Shown in pieces: positions 20,841 through 31,360 of a stretch of DNA of 64,000 nucleotides. The notes beneath the pieces were generated by a model. That model was not told the origin of the DNA, did not search any database, and saw nothing but the letters and a program-made list of their open reading frames with translations. Made by a program: the position numbers and the translations under genes. Source of the stretch: Pleurodeles waltl (taxonomy: Eukaryota > Chordata > Amphibia > Caudata > Salamandridae); contig NC_090437.1 of NCBI RefSeq assembly GCF_031143425.1, positions 1,181,942,863 through 1,182,006,862 on the forward strand, read 5' to 3'. The first letter of the stretch is position 1; each line of letters begins with the position of its first letter.

Positions 20841-22344
20841 ATGGCACCCCAAAGACACCCCAGGTTCTCGGACCAAGAACTCAGGGTCATGGTGGAGGAA
20901 ATAATTAGGGTAGAGCCCCAGCTATTCGGCACACAGGTGCAGCACACCACAATAGCCAGGAAGGCGGATCTATGGCAAAGGATCGTCGACAGGGTCAACG
21001 CTGTGGGACAGCATCCCAGAAACCGGGAAGACATCCGAAAGCGCTGGAACGACCTACGGGGGAAAGTGCGGTCGATGGTGTCAAGACACAACATCGCTGT
21101 GCAGAAGACTGGCGGCGGACCCCCACCCACTCCACCCGAATTCACAGCATGGGAGCAAGAGGTCTTGAACATCCTGCATCCTGAGGGCCTCGCTGGAGTA
21201 GGCGGAGGAATGGACTCTGGTAAGTCTAATCCCAACTACTTCACCCCCCCAACCACCAGCATGCCAACCCACACACCCACCCTCACCCCCAACCCCCCAG
21301 CACACATCCTCCCTGCCAATGTCTCACCAGCACAACCCACCCAACACAACACCAATCCCTGAATGCCAACACAAACCATGGACACCCATCACCCAAGCAT
21401 GACCACTGCACATACCCATCCCCCCCCCACAAACCACCCTCACAACTCCTCCCACAAGGGAATGCCAGCACTGGGGGACAAGGGCACCCACAAATCGCAC
21501 GCCATGGCACACACTGAAGCAATAACCATACTCCTTTACCCCTGCAGGGCCCGAACGCCAACACACCGGCCAGGAGGGTCCAGATTTGTCCATCCCGCCC
21601 CCAGAACAGGCCCCCAGTGATGACAGCAGCTCTGTCGACCTAGAACCTGATGACCAGCCTGGACCATCGGGGACCTCTGGACAGTCGGTTCCCCACACAC
21701 AGACACAGGCTACAGCAGACCCAACCCCCTCTGGGAATACCAGCACAGCTCCCACCCAGCGGGCCCATGCCTCTGTTTCCAGGACGCATCAATCAGCGGT
21801 GTGTCCGCCACTACAGGGCACCCAGGCTGACCCACCACCCCAACAACAACAGGGACCTGGGGGCAGTGGTAGTGGGCACACCGTCCAGGGGACAGAGGCC
21901 TGGGGAAACAGGGCAACTGGGAGGGCTGCTGTGCGAGAGGGGGTTGACCGGCCCAGGGAACCCACTCTCCAAGAGGCCCTCACCACCATCATGGGAGCAT
22001 ACCACCACTCCCAGCAGACGATGGCGACGGTACTGGCCAGGTTCCAGGAGATCCAGGCACAGCAGGAGGAACGGTACATGGGGTTCAGAGACGAACTCAG
22101 GAACATCAGTACTGTAATGGGGACCATCGTCCTGGCCCTCAACCAGATAGTCACCACATTGCGGGACCATGTGGCACCCCAAAGGGCCCCTGTCACCAGC
22201 CCGGATGACGAACAGCCTACCACCTCCGCCGGTGCTAGTGGACAGGAGGCCCCCACACCACGAGAGGCCACCAGAACCCCACCTCCTGCTGAAGATCAAC
22301 CACCCCGCAAGCGGAACCTGAGATCACACAGGAAGACAGAGTAG
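20841..22344 (+). CDS. Myb/SANT-like DNA-binding protein 1 of the Harbinger element (two exons, 391 aa)
   Basis: I place exon 1 at 20841-21219 and exon 2 at 21548-22344. The donor is CTG then GTAAGT and the acceptor is CCTGCAG; phase 1 matches on both sides. Residues about 8-78 form a Myb/SANT-like helix-turn-helix: RFSDQEL at 8-14, W45, and REDIRKRW at 62-69. A Pro-rich linker and acidic/Ser stretch follow, then a Gln-rich helical segment (LTTIMGAYHHSQQTMATVLARFQEI) likely to mediate pairing, and a basic tail RKRNLRSHRKTE resembling a nuclear localisation signal. In Harbinger elements such a protein binds the termini and recruits the nuclease. The relic at 13280-14975 is its decayed homologue and keeps the same donor. 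The start is the first ATG in frame before the domain. The splice model is inferred from sequence only. Confidence 0.85.
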
Positions 22345-22557
22345 GATGCCAAGACCCCCGCCAGCAAACGATACCCCCTGATGTCATCCCACTGTCCCAC
22401 ATTGTCACCCTGTCCAACCTTGAACTGCCCCTGCTCCATCCTTCCACAGGCATATGGGCAATGCACCTGTGCTACTGAGAACTGGACTCTGCCATGGACA
22501 TTACTCCACCCCCACCCATCACCGTTTTACTATCATGGACCTATACGCAGCACTTAA

Positions 22558-22563
22558 AATAAA
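22558..22563 (+). terminator. AATAAA poly(A) signal of Myb-like gene 1
   Basis: AATAAA lies about 210 bases after the stop. The relic copy has AATAAA at the corresponding place (13116-13121, minus strand). Transcription here runs toward the convergent transposase gene. Confidence 0.65.
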
Positions 22564-22848
22564 TCACCAATTGCACTTCAAATGTCAGGAGTCTGCTTGT
22601 ATTCTTTACAAATGTATTATACATAACGGTGCAATAATGTTCATTTACATTGTGATGACAACATACCAGTGTCAATAAGCATTAGTCCATGGGCAAACAA
22701 AGCAGAAGTCACGCTGTGGGTCATACAGCTCTGAAAAGGGAAGGGAAAGTCAAAAATCAGTGAAAAGGAACTGGGGGAAACACAGAAAGTAGAGATGCAG
22801 GAGGCCAGAAGTACATGTAAAATGGCATGGGTGATTCTTACCTGTGTG

Positions 22849-23991
22849 CTACTGAAAGTACTGTTGTATAACTGTGTCCCTGTTGTCCGTGTCGTCCCCG
22901 TCGTCTTCCTCCTCTTCACTCTCCACAGGCTCCACAGCTGCTACAACACCACCATCTGGACCATCCTCCTGCAGGAAAGGCACCTGGCATCGCAATGCAA
23001 GATTGTGAAGCATACAGCAGGCCACGATGATATGACACACCTTCTTTGGTGAGTACATTAGGGATCCACCTGTCATATGCAGGCACCTAAACCTGGCCTT
23101 CAGGAGGCCGAAGGTCCGTTCTATAATCCTCCTAGTTCGCCCATGGGCCTCATTGTACCGTTCCTCTGCCCTGGTCCGGGGATTCCTCACTGGGGTCAAT
23201 AGCCAAGGCAGGTTGGGGTAACCAGAGTCACCTATTAGCCACACACGTTGTCTCTGTAGCTGTTCCATCACATAAGGGATGCTGCTATTTCGCATAACAT
23301 ACGCGTCATGCACTGACCCAGGGAACTTGCCATTTACATGGGAGATGTACTGGTCAGCCAAACAGACCACCTGGACATTCATCGAATGGTAATTTTTTCT
23401 GTTTCTGTACACCTGCTCATCGTCTTTTGGGGGTACTAAAGCCACATGGGTCCATTCAATGGCACCAATGATGTTGGGGATATGTCCAAGGGCATAGAAA
23501 TCACCCTTCACAGTGGCCAAATCACCCTCCTCAGGGAAAACGATGTAGCTCTGCATGTATTTCATCAGGGCAGACAACACTCTGGACAAAATCTTAGAAA
23601 ACATAGGCTGAGACATCCCTGATGACATGGCCACTGTTGTCTGAAAAGACCCACTTGCCAAAAAATGGAGGACTGACAGAACCTGCACCAGAGGGGGAAT
23701 TCCTGTGGGTTGCCGGATGGGGGACATCAGGTCTGGCTCCAGCTGGGCGCACAGTTCATGTATAGTGGCTCGGTCAAGTCGGTATCGAAGTATAATATAT
23801 CGTTCTTCCATTGTCGACAGGTCCACCAGCGGTCGGTACACGGGAGGATTCCTCCTTCTCCTCGCAAGTCCCAGCGGACGGTGCCTAGGAAGGACAACAT
23901 GGAGTACAGAATCAAGCAACCCACAGGTACGTAACCACAGCTTGCACAGTACACGAATCGCTATGCATTGAATGCCTTGTATGAGTGGCAA
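22849..23991 (-). CDS. PIF/Harbinger transposase (HARBI1-like DDE nuclease), open frame
   Basis: The 380-codon frame contains the family landmarks: LEPDLMSPIRQPTGIPPLVQVLSVLHFLASG (about 85-114), NIIGAIEWTHV (173-183), FPGSVHDA (223-230), LIGDSGYPNLPWLLTP (252-267) and RRIIERTFGLLKARFRC (288-303), then an acidic tail. The protein would cleave and rejoin DNA at the inverted repeats. The usual first catalytic Asp (in GxIDCTH) is Glu179 here (codon at plus 23455-23457), while D255 and E291 are present. The true N-terminus is uncertain: a splice acceptor (TTCCTAG) ends at 23885, so codons before residue 36 may be intronic, and the ATG at 23811 (residue 61) is an alternative start. It converges on Myb-like gene 1 and diverges from Myb-like gene 2. 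Unlike the relic it has no intron at GDSGYP. Confidence 0.92.
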   Translation of the reverse strand: MPLIQGIQCIAIRVLCKLWLRTCGLLDSVLHVVLPRHRPLGLARRRRNPPVYRPLVDLSTMEERYIILRYRLDRATIHELCAQLEPDLMSPIRQPTGIPPLVQVLSVLHFLASGSFQTTVAMSSGMSQPMFSKILSRVLSALMKYMQSYIVFPEEGDLATVKGDFYALGHIPNIIGAIEWTHVALVPPKDDEQVYRNRKNYHSMNVQVVCLADQYISHVNGKFPGSVHDAYVMRNSSIPYVMEQLQRQRVWLIGDSGYPNLPWLLTPVRNPRTRAEERYNEAHGRTRRIIERTFGLLKARFRCLHMTGGSLMYSPKKVCHIIVACCMLHNLALRCQVPFLQEDGPDGGVVAAVEPVESEEEEDDGDDTDNRDTVIQQYFQ

Positions 23992-24347
23992 TGCAAGGCC
24001 TAGGCCTGTGTGACGCAGCAGAAATTAAGCCATGTGGGCCCTTGAAATGGCGGCTGCCTGACCTGAGAAGTGTGACAGTGGGATGTGAGGTCAATGTGCT
24101 GGCGTGGCACACCGTGGCGGTAGGCGGTCGAAGACCGCTGTGCGAAGCCGCATTGGTTAACATTGAACCCTATAGGTTTCAGGAGCCAATGGCGATGTGC
24201 GCCGGCGGTCTCGGTACGCACCGCCGCGGTACGCACCGCCGCGGGCGTGACCGCCATTTTCTATCTGCTTAATCACTCGAGACCTGATCATCCACAGGAG
24301 AGGACCTATACTGCAAGTGCTGCTGTGACCTCGGTCTGGAAGAGACA
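23992..24347. promoter_or_regulatory. Divergent intergenic region between transposase and Myb-like gene 2
   Basis: This 356-base gap separates two genes transcribed away from each other, so it probably holds both promoters. It is GC-rich and contains the tandem GGTACGCACCGCCGC twice (24214-24243), like GGCGGT motifs at the element ends. Parts are conserved at 30-110 in the relic (ATGGCGGTCACGCC and GTTAACCAATG). No TATA box is evident. The role is inferred from gene orientation. Confidence 0.5.
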
Positions 24348-26823
24348 ATGGCTGCTGCGACTGGGGAAAGGGCCCCTGCCTTCACTTCTGAAGAGTTGGA
24401 GAAACTTGTGGATGGGGTCCTCCCCCAGTATGCGCTACTCTACGGTCCTCCAGACCAACAGGTAAGTACACTGGGTGCTCGTTGAATGGGCTGGGTTGTG
24501 TATGGTGGATGTAAGATGTTGGGGTGGGGAGAGAATGAGTAGTGCAAGGCACGACAGATGAGAGCATGTGCCACATGGCAAGGTTGGGGAGGGGGGGGTC
24601 AATCACAGCTAACATGCAGAAAAAATGATGATATTTCCTATTCCACCCTGTACATGTCAAATAGGTCAGAGCCCATCAGAAAGTCGACATTTGGCGTGCC
24701 ATCGCCAAGGAAGTCCGGGCCCTGGGGGTCCACAACAGACGGGGCACACACTGCCGAAAGAGGTGGGAGGACATCCGCCGCGGGACCAGGAAGACCGCCG
24801 AGTCACTGCTGGGGATGGCCTCCCAACCTAGGAGGGGTGCCAGTCGTACCCTGACCCCCCTGATGTCCCGGATCCTGGCGGTGGCCTACCCCGATTTGGA
24901 TGGGCGCGTGAGGACATCACAGCAGACACAAGGGGGTGAGTACCAGCACATTCTGCTATCTTTACGCGCAGTGGAGGCGTCTGGGTGGGGGAGGAGGGCT
25001 GTGGGTGACATTAGGCCAGGGCGCTTTCTGTAGTGTAGTCCCCTCCTTTAGGCATGTCCCTGTGCCCCCGCCCCCCACCTCTGTAGGGTGCCAAGTACAG
25101 CAATCGATGGTCCAGCATCACCCATGTGCGCAATTGTTGTCCATAGACCTGTTGGCCTAGTCACAAGTACTGAGTAATGTACCCCGATTGCGCAGCGTAG
25201 TGCATGAGGCTCCTGTGTCTGTACTCTCCGCCAATGGTGTTAACAATGCATGCACTCAACCTGTTTTTATTTCCCCCCCCCTTTTTCTTTATCTTCTTGT
25301 GCATGTGTGCATTAGCATCATCAGGCGGAGGAGAAGTGGCATCAGAGCACGAGGGAGCTGCAACTCACAAGGCCCCGGTGGGCCATGGTACAGACACCGA
25401 GGTCACCAGTGATACGGAGGGCGAGGGGAGCACCACAACGGGGACCCATGGTGACACCAGCGACACCGACACGTCCTCGGAAGGGAGCTCCCTAGCGGTG
25501 GCGGCAACATCCGGGCCCCCTGCCTCTACAGGTACAGCCGCCACCCAGCGCACCAGCTCCGCCCTCCCAGCAGCCCCTCAGCCTTCGCTCCGTGCCCGCT
25601 CGCCCAAGAAGGCGGGCATCTCCTTCGCCCCAGGCACCTCAGGCCCTGCCCCTGTTACCCCTGCTGCCCTCAGTGAGGAGGTCATTGACCTCCTACAGAC
25701 CATCATTGTTGGGCAGTCTACCCTTTTGAATGCCATCCAGGGGGTAGAGAGGGAGGTGCATCGGAGCAATGCGTACCTGGAGGGCATTCATTCGGGTCAG
25801 GCTGCCCATCAACAATCGTTCAATGCTCTGGCCTCAGCACTGACGGCAGCCATTGTCCCTGTTTCCAGCCTCCCTCCTCTAACTGCCTCCACCCTGTCTC
25901 TGTCTCCTGTTCCTCAGCCTATCCCATCCACACCATCAGACCAGCCTGCACACACCTCAACACCCAAGGGCAGCTCATCCAGACATAAGCACCACAGATC
26001 ACACAAGCATTCACCCAAGCAACACCCAGATGCAGACATGCCAACAGTCACTACCACCTCTGTGTCCCCCTCCTCCTCGTCTCCCTCCTCCCTCCCTGTG
26101 ATGTCTCCACTCACACCTGCATGCACACCACCATCAGCCAGTACTTCCATCACCAGCACACCCTCCAGTACAGTCCGCACACGTGCAGTCACCACCCCCA
26201 CTGCCATTTACACGTCCCCTGTGTCCTCTCCCACTGTGTCTGTCACACCCTCTTCCAAGACACACAAACGCAGGCAGCCACCCACCCAACAGCCAACCAC
26301 CTCACCACAGCCTACGTCACAAGCACCTGCACCCAAAGACAGCACACCTGACTCTCCTACAACCACATCCTCTTCCTCCACTCCCCTACCCACTACACCT
26401 ACCCTTTACATTGGTCATAAAAAACTTTACCTCTCCAAACTTAACCTCTTTGCCCCACCTGACCCACCCCCTCCATCTGCTAAGAGTCCCAAGAGCACCT
26501 CAGCCACCACCAGCCCTGCTTCAAGTGTCAGCATTGTGCACGGGTTTTGGAGTCCACCCTTTCCCAGCACTGATACATCGGCCAGCAGCAAGGGGACAGC
26601 CAGCCCCCCCCTGGAAAGAGGACCCGTAAAATCAAGGGCCGCCGTGAGAAGACTGACACGGCTGCCCCCAAGGAGCAAAGTCCTGGGCCGTCACCTGCCA
26701 CAACATCCAGGGGAGGCAAGGGCCAGAGAGCCTCATCGAAGGAGGGCAAGGGCAGCAGGGCGGAGAAGTCAGCCAGCAGGGGCGCGGACCAGGAGGGCCC
26801 CACAAGCCCCATCCCGGGTTTGA
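24348..26823 (+). CDS. Myb/SANT-like protein 2 of the Harbinger element (three exons, about 630 aa)
   Basis: My model is exon 1 24348-24461, exon 2 24665-24935 and exon 3 25316-26823. The donors are CAG/GTAAGT and GGG/GTGAGT, the acceptors CAAATAG and GCATTAG, and the phases (0 and 1) agree across both introns. Residues about 13-85 form a Myb/SANT-like domain: FTSEELEKLVDGVLPQY at 13-29, W48, then THCRKRWEDIRRGTRK at 66-81. Exon 3 encodes an acidic Ser/Thr stretch, a helical segment (SEEVIDLLQTIIVGQSTLLNAIQGVEREV) and a long Ser/Thr/Pro-rich low-complexity tail ending in basic residues. The order (Myb domain, acidic linker, helix, basic end) parallels protein 1, suggesting an ancient duplication, but the DNA-binding domains are clearly different. 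It may bind a second class of sites. The splice model is from sequence alone; the tail could be shorter or longer. Confidence 0.75.
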
Positions 26824-26940
26824 GGGAGGACACCCACGGGCCCAGGACTCCGTCACAGAAGGGTCCAGCAACTGCACGGTCGGAGGGCGACTAAGCAGGG
26901 AGTCCTGGCCAGGTCTGGCTCCCTTGAATGACTGGACAAG

Positions 26941-27262
26941 CACCGCTGAAGAGGGCCCCGCCGTGAAGACAGGCACCGCTGAAGAGGGCCCTGCCGTGAA
27001 GACAGGCACCGCTGAACAGGGCCCCGCCGTGAAGACAGGCACCGCTGAAGAGGGCCCCGCCATGCAGAAAGGCACCGCTGAAGAGGGCCCCGCCGTGAAG
27101 ACAGGCACCGCTGAAGAGGGCCCCGCCGTGAAGACAGGCACCGCTGAACAGTGCCCCGCCGTGAAGACAGGCACCGCTGAACAGGGCCCCGCCGTGAAGA
27201 CAGGCACCGCTGAACAGGGCCCCGCCGCGCAGAAAGGCACCGCTGAACAGGGCCCCGCCGTC
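26941..27262 (+). repeat. Minisatellite block A, 33-bp unit, nearly 10 copies
   Basis: The unit CACCGCTGAAGAGGGCCCCG + CCGTGAAGACAGG repeats nearly perfectly, with GAA/CAG and GTGAAGAC/ATGCAGAA variants. The length is a multiple of three, so both strands stay open (GTAEEGPAVKT repeats on plus). It starts 117 bases after the stop of Myb-like gene 2. I do not call these frames genes because no start context or splice site supports them. Confidence 0.93.
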
Positions 27263-28800
27263 TCAAGCACCGCTCCGCTGGGCCCCGCCGTCTCAAGCAC
27301 CGCTCCGCTGGGCCCTTCCTGTCAAGCACCGCACCGCTGGGTCCCGCCGTCTCAAGCACCGCTCTGCTGGGCCCTTCCTGTCAAGCACCGCACCGCTGGG
27401 CCCCGCCGTCTCAAGCACCGCTCCGCTGGGCCCTTCCTGTCAAGCACCGTTCCGCTGGGCCCTTCCTGTCAAGCACCGCACCGCTGGGCCCCGCCGTCTC
27501 AAGCACCGCTCCGCTGGGCCCTTCCTGTCAAGCACCGCACCGCTGGGCCCCGCCGTCTCAAGCACCGCTCCGCTGGGCCCTTCCTGTCAAGCACCGCACC
27601 GCTGGGCCCCGCCGTCTTAAGCACCACTCCGCTGGGCCCTTCCTGTCAAGCACCACTCCGCTGGGCCCTTCATCTCAAGCACCGCACCGCTGGGCCCCGC
27701 CGTCTCAAGCACTGCTCCGCTGGGCCCTTCCTGTCAAGCACCGCACCGCTGGGCCCCGCCGTCTCAAGCACCGCTACGCTGGGCCCTTCCTGTCAAGCAC
27801 TGCACCGCTGGGCCCCGCCGTCTCAAGCACCGCTCCGCTGGGCCCTTCCTGTCAAGCACCGCTGGGCCCCGCCGTCTTAAGCACCACTATGCTGGGCCCT
27901 TCCTGTCAAGCACCACTCCGCTGGGCCCTTCATCTCAAGCACCGCACCGCTGGGCCCCGCCGTCTCAAGCACCGCTCTGCTGGGCCCTTCCTGTCAAGCA
28001 CCGCTCCGCTGGGCCCTTCCTGTCAAGCACCGCACCGCTGGGCCCCGCCGTCTCAAGCACTGCTCCGCTGGGCCCTTCCTCTCAAGCACCGCACCGCTGG
28101 GCCCCGCCGTCTCAAGCACCGCTCCGCTGGGCCCTTCTTGTCAAGCACCGCTCCGCTGGGCCCTTCCTGTCAAGCACCACACCGCTGGACCCCGCTGTCT
28201 CAAGCACCGCTCCGCTGGGCCCTTCCTGTCAAGCACCGCATCACTGGGCCCTGCCGTCTCAAGCACCGCTCCGCTGGGCCCTTCCTGTCAAGCACCGCTC
28301 CGCTGGGCCCTTCCTGTCAAGCACCGCACCGCTGGGCCCCGCCGTCTCAAGCACCGCTCCGCTGGGCCCTTCCTGTCAAGCACCGCTCCGCTGGGCCCTT
28401 CCTGTGAAGCACCGCACTGATGGGCCCCGCCGTCTCAAGCACCGCTCCGCTGGGCCCTTCCTGTCAAGCACCGCTCCGCTGGGCCCTTCCTGTCAAGCAC
28501 CGCTCCGCTGGGCCCTTCCTGTCAAGCACCGCACCGCTGGGCCCCGCCGTCTCAAGCACCGCTCCGCTGGGCCCTTCCTGTCAAGCACCGCACCGCTGGG
28601 CCCCGCCGCCTCAAGCACCGCTCCGCTGGGCCCTTCCTGTCAAGCACCGCTCCGCTGGGCCCTTCCTGTCAAGCACCGCACCGATGGGCCCCGCCGTCTC
28701 AAGCACCGCTCCGCTGGGCCCTTCCTGTCAAGCACCGCACCGCTGGGCCCCGCCGTCTCAAGCACCGCTCCGCTGGGCCCTTCCTGTCAAGCACCGCTGG
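27263..28800 (+). repeat. Minisatellite block B, alternating 29- and 30-bp units, about 50 copies
   Basis: Two unit types, CAAGCACCGCTCCGCTGGGC + CCTTCCTGT (29) and CAAGCACCGCACCGCTGGGC + CCCGCCGTCT (30), mostly alternate to make a 59-base higher-order period, with occasional runs of one type. Copies are very similar. The block shares CACCGCT and GGGCCC with block A and probably grew from it. GGGCCC palindromes occur in nearly every unit. Confidence 0.93.
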
Positions 28801-28910
28801 CCCATTGACAGTGCCGGTTCTGTGTCGAGCTAGTGTTCACGCTGCACTCGGGGCACCCTGCCTCCTCCATTACCTGTGGAGTCTGTAATCCACCTGATGG
28901 CCTGTGTCTC

Positions 28911-29064
28911 TGCACTCCCCAGGATGGCACAGTGGGCAGACCACCCACTGTATAGACTTGTGAGACTGTGGCTTTGCACTCCCCAGGATGGCACAGTGGG
29001 CAGACCACCCACTGTAGAGACTTGTGAGACTGTGGCTTTGCACTCCCCAGGATGGCACAGTGGG
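28911..29064 (+). repeat. 64-bp tandem repeat, about 2.4 copies
   Basis: TGCACTCCCCAGGATGGCAC begins at 28911, 28975 and 29039, exactly 64 bases apart. The first two units are nearly identical and the third is partial. It lies between the minisatellite and the right end of the Harbinger element. Confidence 0.92.
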
Positions 29065-29926
29065 TATGGCGGACCCTTCGTGGATCTGGCGTCGTGGACT
29101 CCTGTGGCTGAGGTGCCCCCCTTCCCTTCCCCCTGAGGTGCCTGTATTTTTGTCATCTGATGCCCCAGCAGTGTTCTCTCCAACGGACTCAGGTCTCCTG
29201 TGTGGGCTTTGCCCATGTGTTGATACACTTTGGCCCACGGACAGTGGAAATTTAAGTGACTGTGCAGGACTTATTGCCTATGTTTATCGGTTTCGCAATG
29301 TTCTTACTTGATTTTTTACAATTCATATTGCTATTTTACCATGACTTCCAAGTACCTATTTTATACATAAATTTTGTTTCTCACTTTAATTATGTCTTTG
29401 CATTATTCCAGGGGGTTTGGGTGGTGTCACTGTGACTTGGTGCTCTGCATTGGTGTGTAGATAGTTGGGGGAGGGGGGGTCGCATATGTGTGTGCCCGTA
29501 ACCTTTCGCCCTCCCCTGTGTCGTAGGTGCAGTACTCACCGTTGTCGTCTGTGCCGGCGTTCGTACTCGTGGTAGATGAGCAGGTAGACAATAGCTGGTA
29601 GGATGTTTAATTCGGGTTCCATGCTGTTCTCCGTCCTCGTGGAGTGTGTATAGGTGAGCGTTTTCCCGTTCGTAGTCTGTTTCCGCCGTGTTTTTATCGG
29701 CGGGGCTCCCGCCCCGGAAAAGGTGGCGGATTGGTGAGTTGTGATAGTGTGGGCGGTACATTGTCAGCCGCCTGCCTGTTGGCGGTGACCGCCGCGCTGT
29801 TTGTGTGTCCCGCCGTGGCGGTCGGAGTGTTAAAGTGGCTGTATATGTTGGCGGTTCCCACCAGGGTCAAAATTCAATTTTTTGGACCGCCTGCCTGTTG
29901 GTGGGTTGGCCGCCGCTTTATCACCG
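29065..29926. other. Right subterminal region of the Harbinger element
   Basis: There is no gene. The last 220 bases hold repeated GGCGGT/CCGCC motifs and segments such as GGACCGCCTGCCTGTTGG and AGTGTTAAAGTGGC that recur near the right end of the MITE at 47637-48569. The first part is AT-rich with no recognised feature. Confidence 0.6.
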
Positions 29927-29950
29927 ACCGCCAGGGTTGGAATCACCCCC
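29927..29950 (-). repeat. Harbinger right terminal inverted repeat
   Basis: The sequence ACCGCCAGGGTTGGAATCAC then CCCC is the inverted partner of 20240-20263. TTA follows at 29951-29953. Confidence 0.88.
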
Positions 29951-29953
29951 TTA

Positions 29954-30769
29954 GTTGCTGACCATTATTGTTATTTGATTGTTTATCCTCTCACCACTTG
30001 ACAGGTGAAATTTAAATTATGCACTCTTAGTCACCAGTGATGTCATGATGATGTTATATAGGAGATCAAGAACAATCCATACAAATGGATTGGAGCTGTG
30101 TAATTAACCATAACCTTGCAATTTCCTTATTTTACATTGCATCCAAATATACCAACATCAAGACTTCAATTGATAGCTTTTTATGGAGTCTTTAAGGTGT
30201 CAAGGTTTTATTAAACAGATTAACAACTTCTCGTAGTAGACAACTATAACTTTTAAAATATATATATTTTTTAATTTTCAGACGTCACTGAGAGCATAAG
30301 TTATTAGAAGCAGAACTGAGTGAGGTGGATTTAGGTCGGAAACCCTAGGGGTATCAGGGTGTATGAAAGCATAGTGGATGGAGTTTGGCATAACTAAACT
30401 CAGATGAAGCTCCCCACTCTTGAAATGTAGCAGATGAAAGCTTGGTGCTTCTGCATTTTATGGGTTTCTAATATGAAACAGATGTTATTTTTTGCCCTTG
30501 CCACCGCAGGTCTTAATGTTGGTACACTGTGGTGCTCAAGATGGCTGTATTTTAGAAGATTGGACTTTAGTTAGTAAAATCATGAAGGTCTAGATCTGGC
30601 TTCTCAGGGAGAGGCAGGATTGATTGGATTTTGAGAGCATCCTTGTGCCTTGTACAAAGAATGCATTGATATGCAGTAAATGTGAAAGGGCTCCACCAGG
30701 GTACATTGTCAGTCTTGTGGATTAGACAATAGGATTTTATATGGTATAGCTTTCAGAGATTTGAGGAGC
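29954..30769. other. Interval without recognised features
   Basis: AT-rich sequence with no significant open frame, terminal repeat or known repeat motif visible to me. Confidence 0.5.
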
Positions 30770-30796
30770 TGTGCCTTTTCTGTAGAGGAGAAGTTG

Positions 30797-30870
30797 AGAT
30801 GTATGTATATTGCATCTATGTATGTATGGTGTGTGTGTATGTATGTGTGCATGTATGTATATATCTGTTA
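30797..30870 (+). repeat. TGTA/TG-rich simple repeat
   Basis: An irregular run of GTAT, TATG and TGTG units, interrupted by TTGCATC and GTGCATG. Confidence 0.8.
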
Positions 30871-30879
30871 TTTCAATAG

Positions 30880-31360
30880 TGTGAATCTAGCCAAAAGGCA
30901 GCGGAGCACTATACAGGGTGAAAAACAAGTATAAAGTCAGCATGTGATAGGAGATGTTGCTGGTTTGTGCATGATTAATGCATGGTTCTGAAGTGCTCTT
31001 TGAAGAGGTTACTACAGCTCTTTCCTAGTCTGGAGCAATGGCGAGGAAGCTCTGATGGATAGGGGTTTGTTGTTCCTGATCCTGGGTGCAAAGATGGAAA
31101 AGACCTGTTACCTTGTTTTTTTGGTTTCACACTTTTTAGTCTGATGGTGTCCTGGCTGCATGTGTGCCAAAAACCAACAACATAGTGAGCTTGTCTGTAA
31201 GAAAAATCAGTGGTGCTAGTCAGATTTATGAATGATGCAGCAGGTTTTAAAGATGGAGCAGGATTGCAAGGGGAGCCAATAGAGTTCCATGAGTATGAGA
31301 GTGATGTGATCTTATTTCTACAGGCTTGGGAAGGGACATAATGGGGTTGTAAAATCCCCT
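30880..31360 (-). mobile_element. Possible LINE-derived (L2/CR1-type) 3' fragment
   Basis: The stretch has the general look of non-LTR retrotransposon C-terminal or 3' untranslated sequence read in reverse (GAGCCAATAGAGTTCCATGAG with GTGATGTGATCTTATTTC). A minus-strand frame of 138 codons at 30975-31391 has no motif I can assign, so the call is tentative. Confidence 0.3.

Larger units (their letters stand above)
20240..29950. mobile_element. Autonomous-looking Harbinger DNA transposon with three genes, 9.7 kb
   Basis: Terminal inverted repeats of 24 bases at 20240-20263 and 29927-29950 agree at about 20 positions. Both start GGGGGT.ATT on the inward-reading strand and end TGGCGGT. TTA flanks both sides. 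Inside, in order: a two-exon Myb/SANT-like gene (+), a transposase (-), a three-exon Myb/SANT-like gene (+), then a GC-rich minisatellite. The subterminal regions are dense in ACCGCC/GGCGGT, possible binding sites for the Myb-like proteins. The same gene order, inverted and decayed, is seen in the relic at 1-15567. All three frames are open, so the element is fairly young, but the transposase has a substituted catalytic residue. Confidence 0.88.

Noticed and set aside
26941..28800. CRISPR-like repeat array
   Set aside because: Units are contiguous without spacers, alternate in two lengths, and lie in a eukaryotic transposon; this is a minisatellite.
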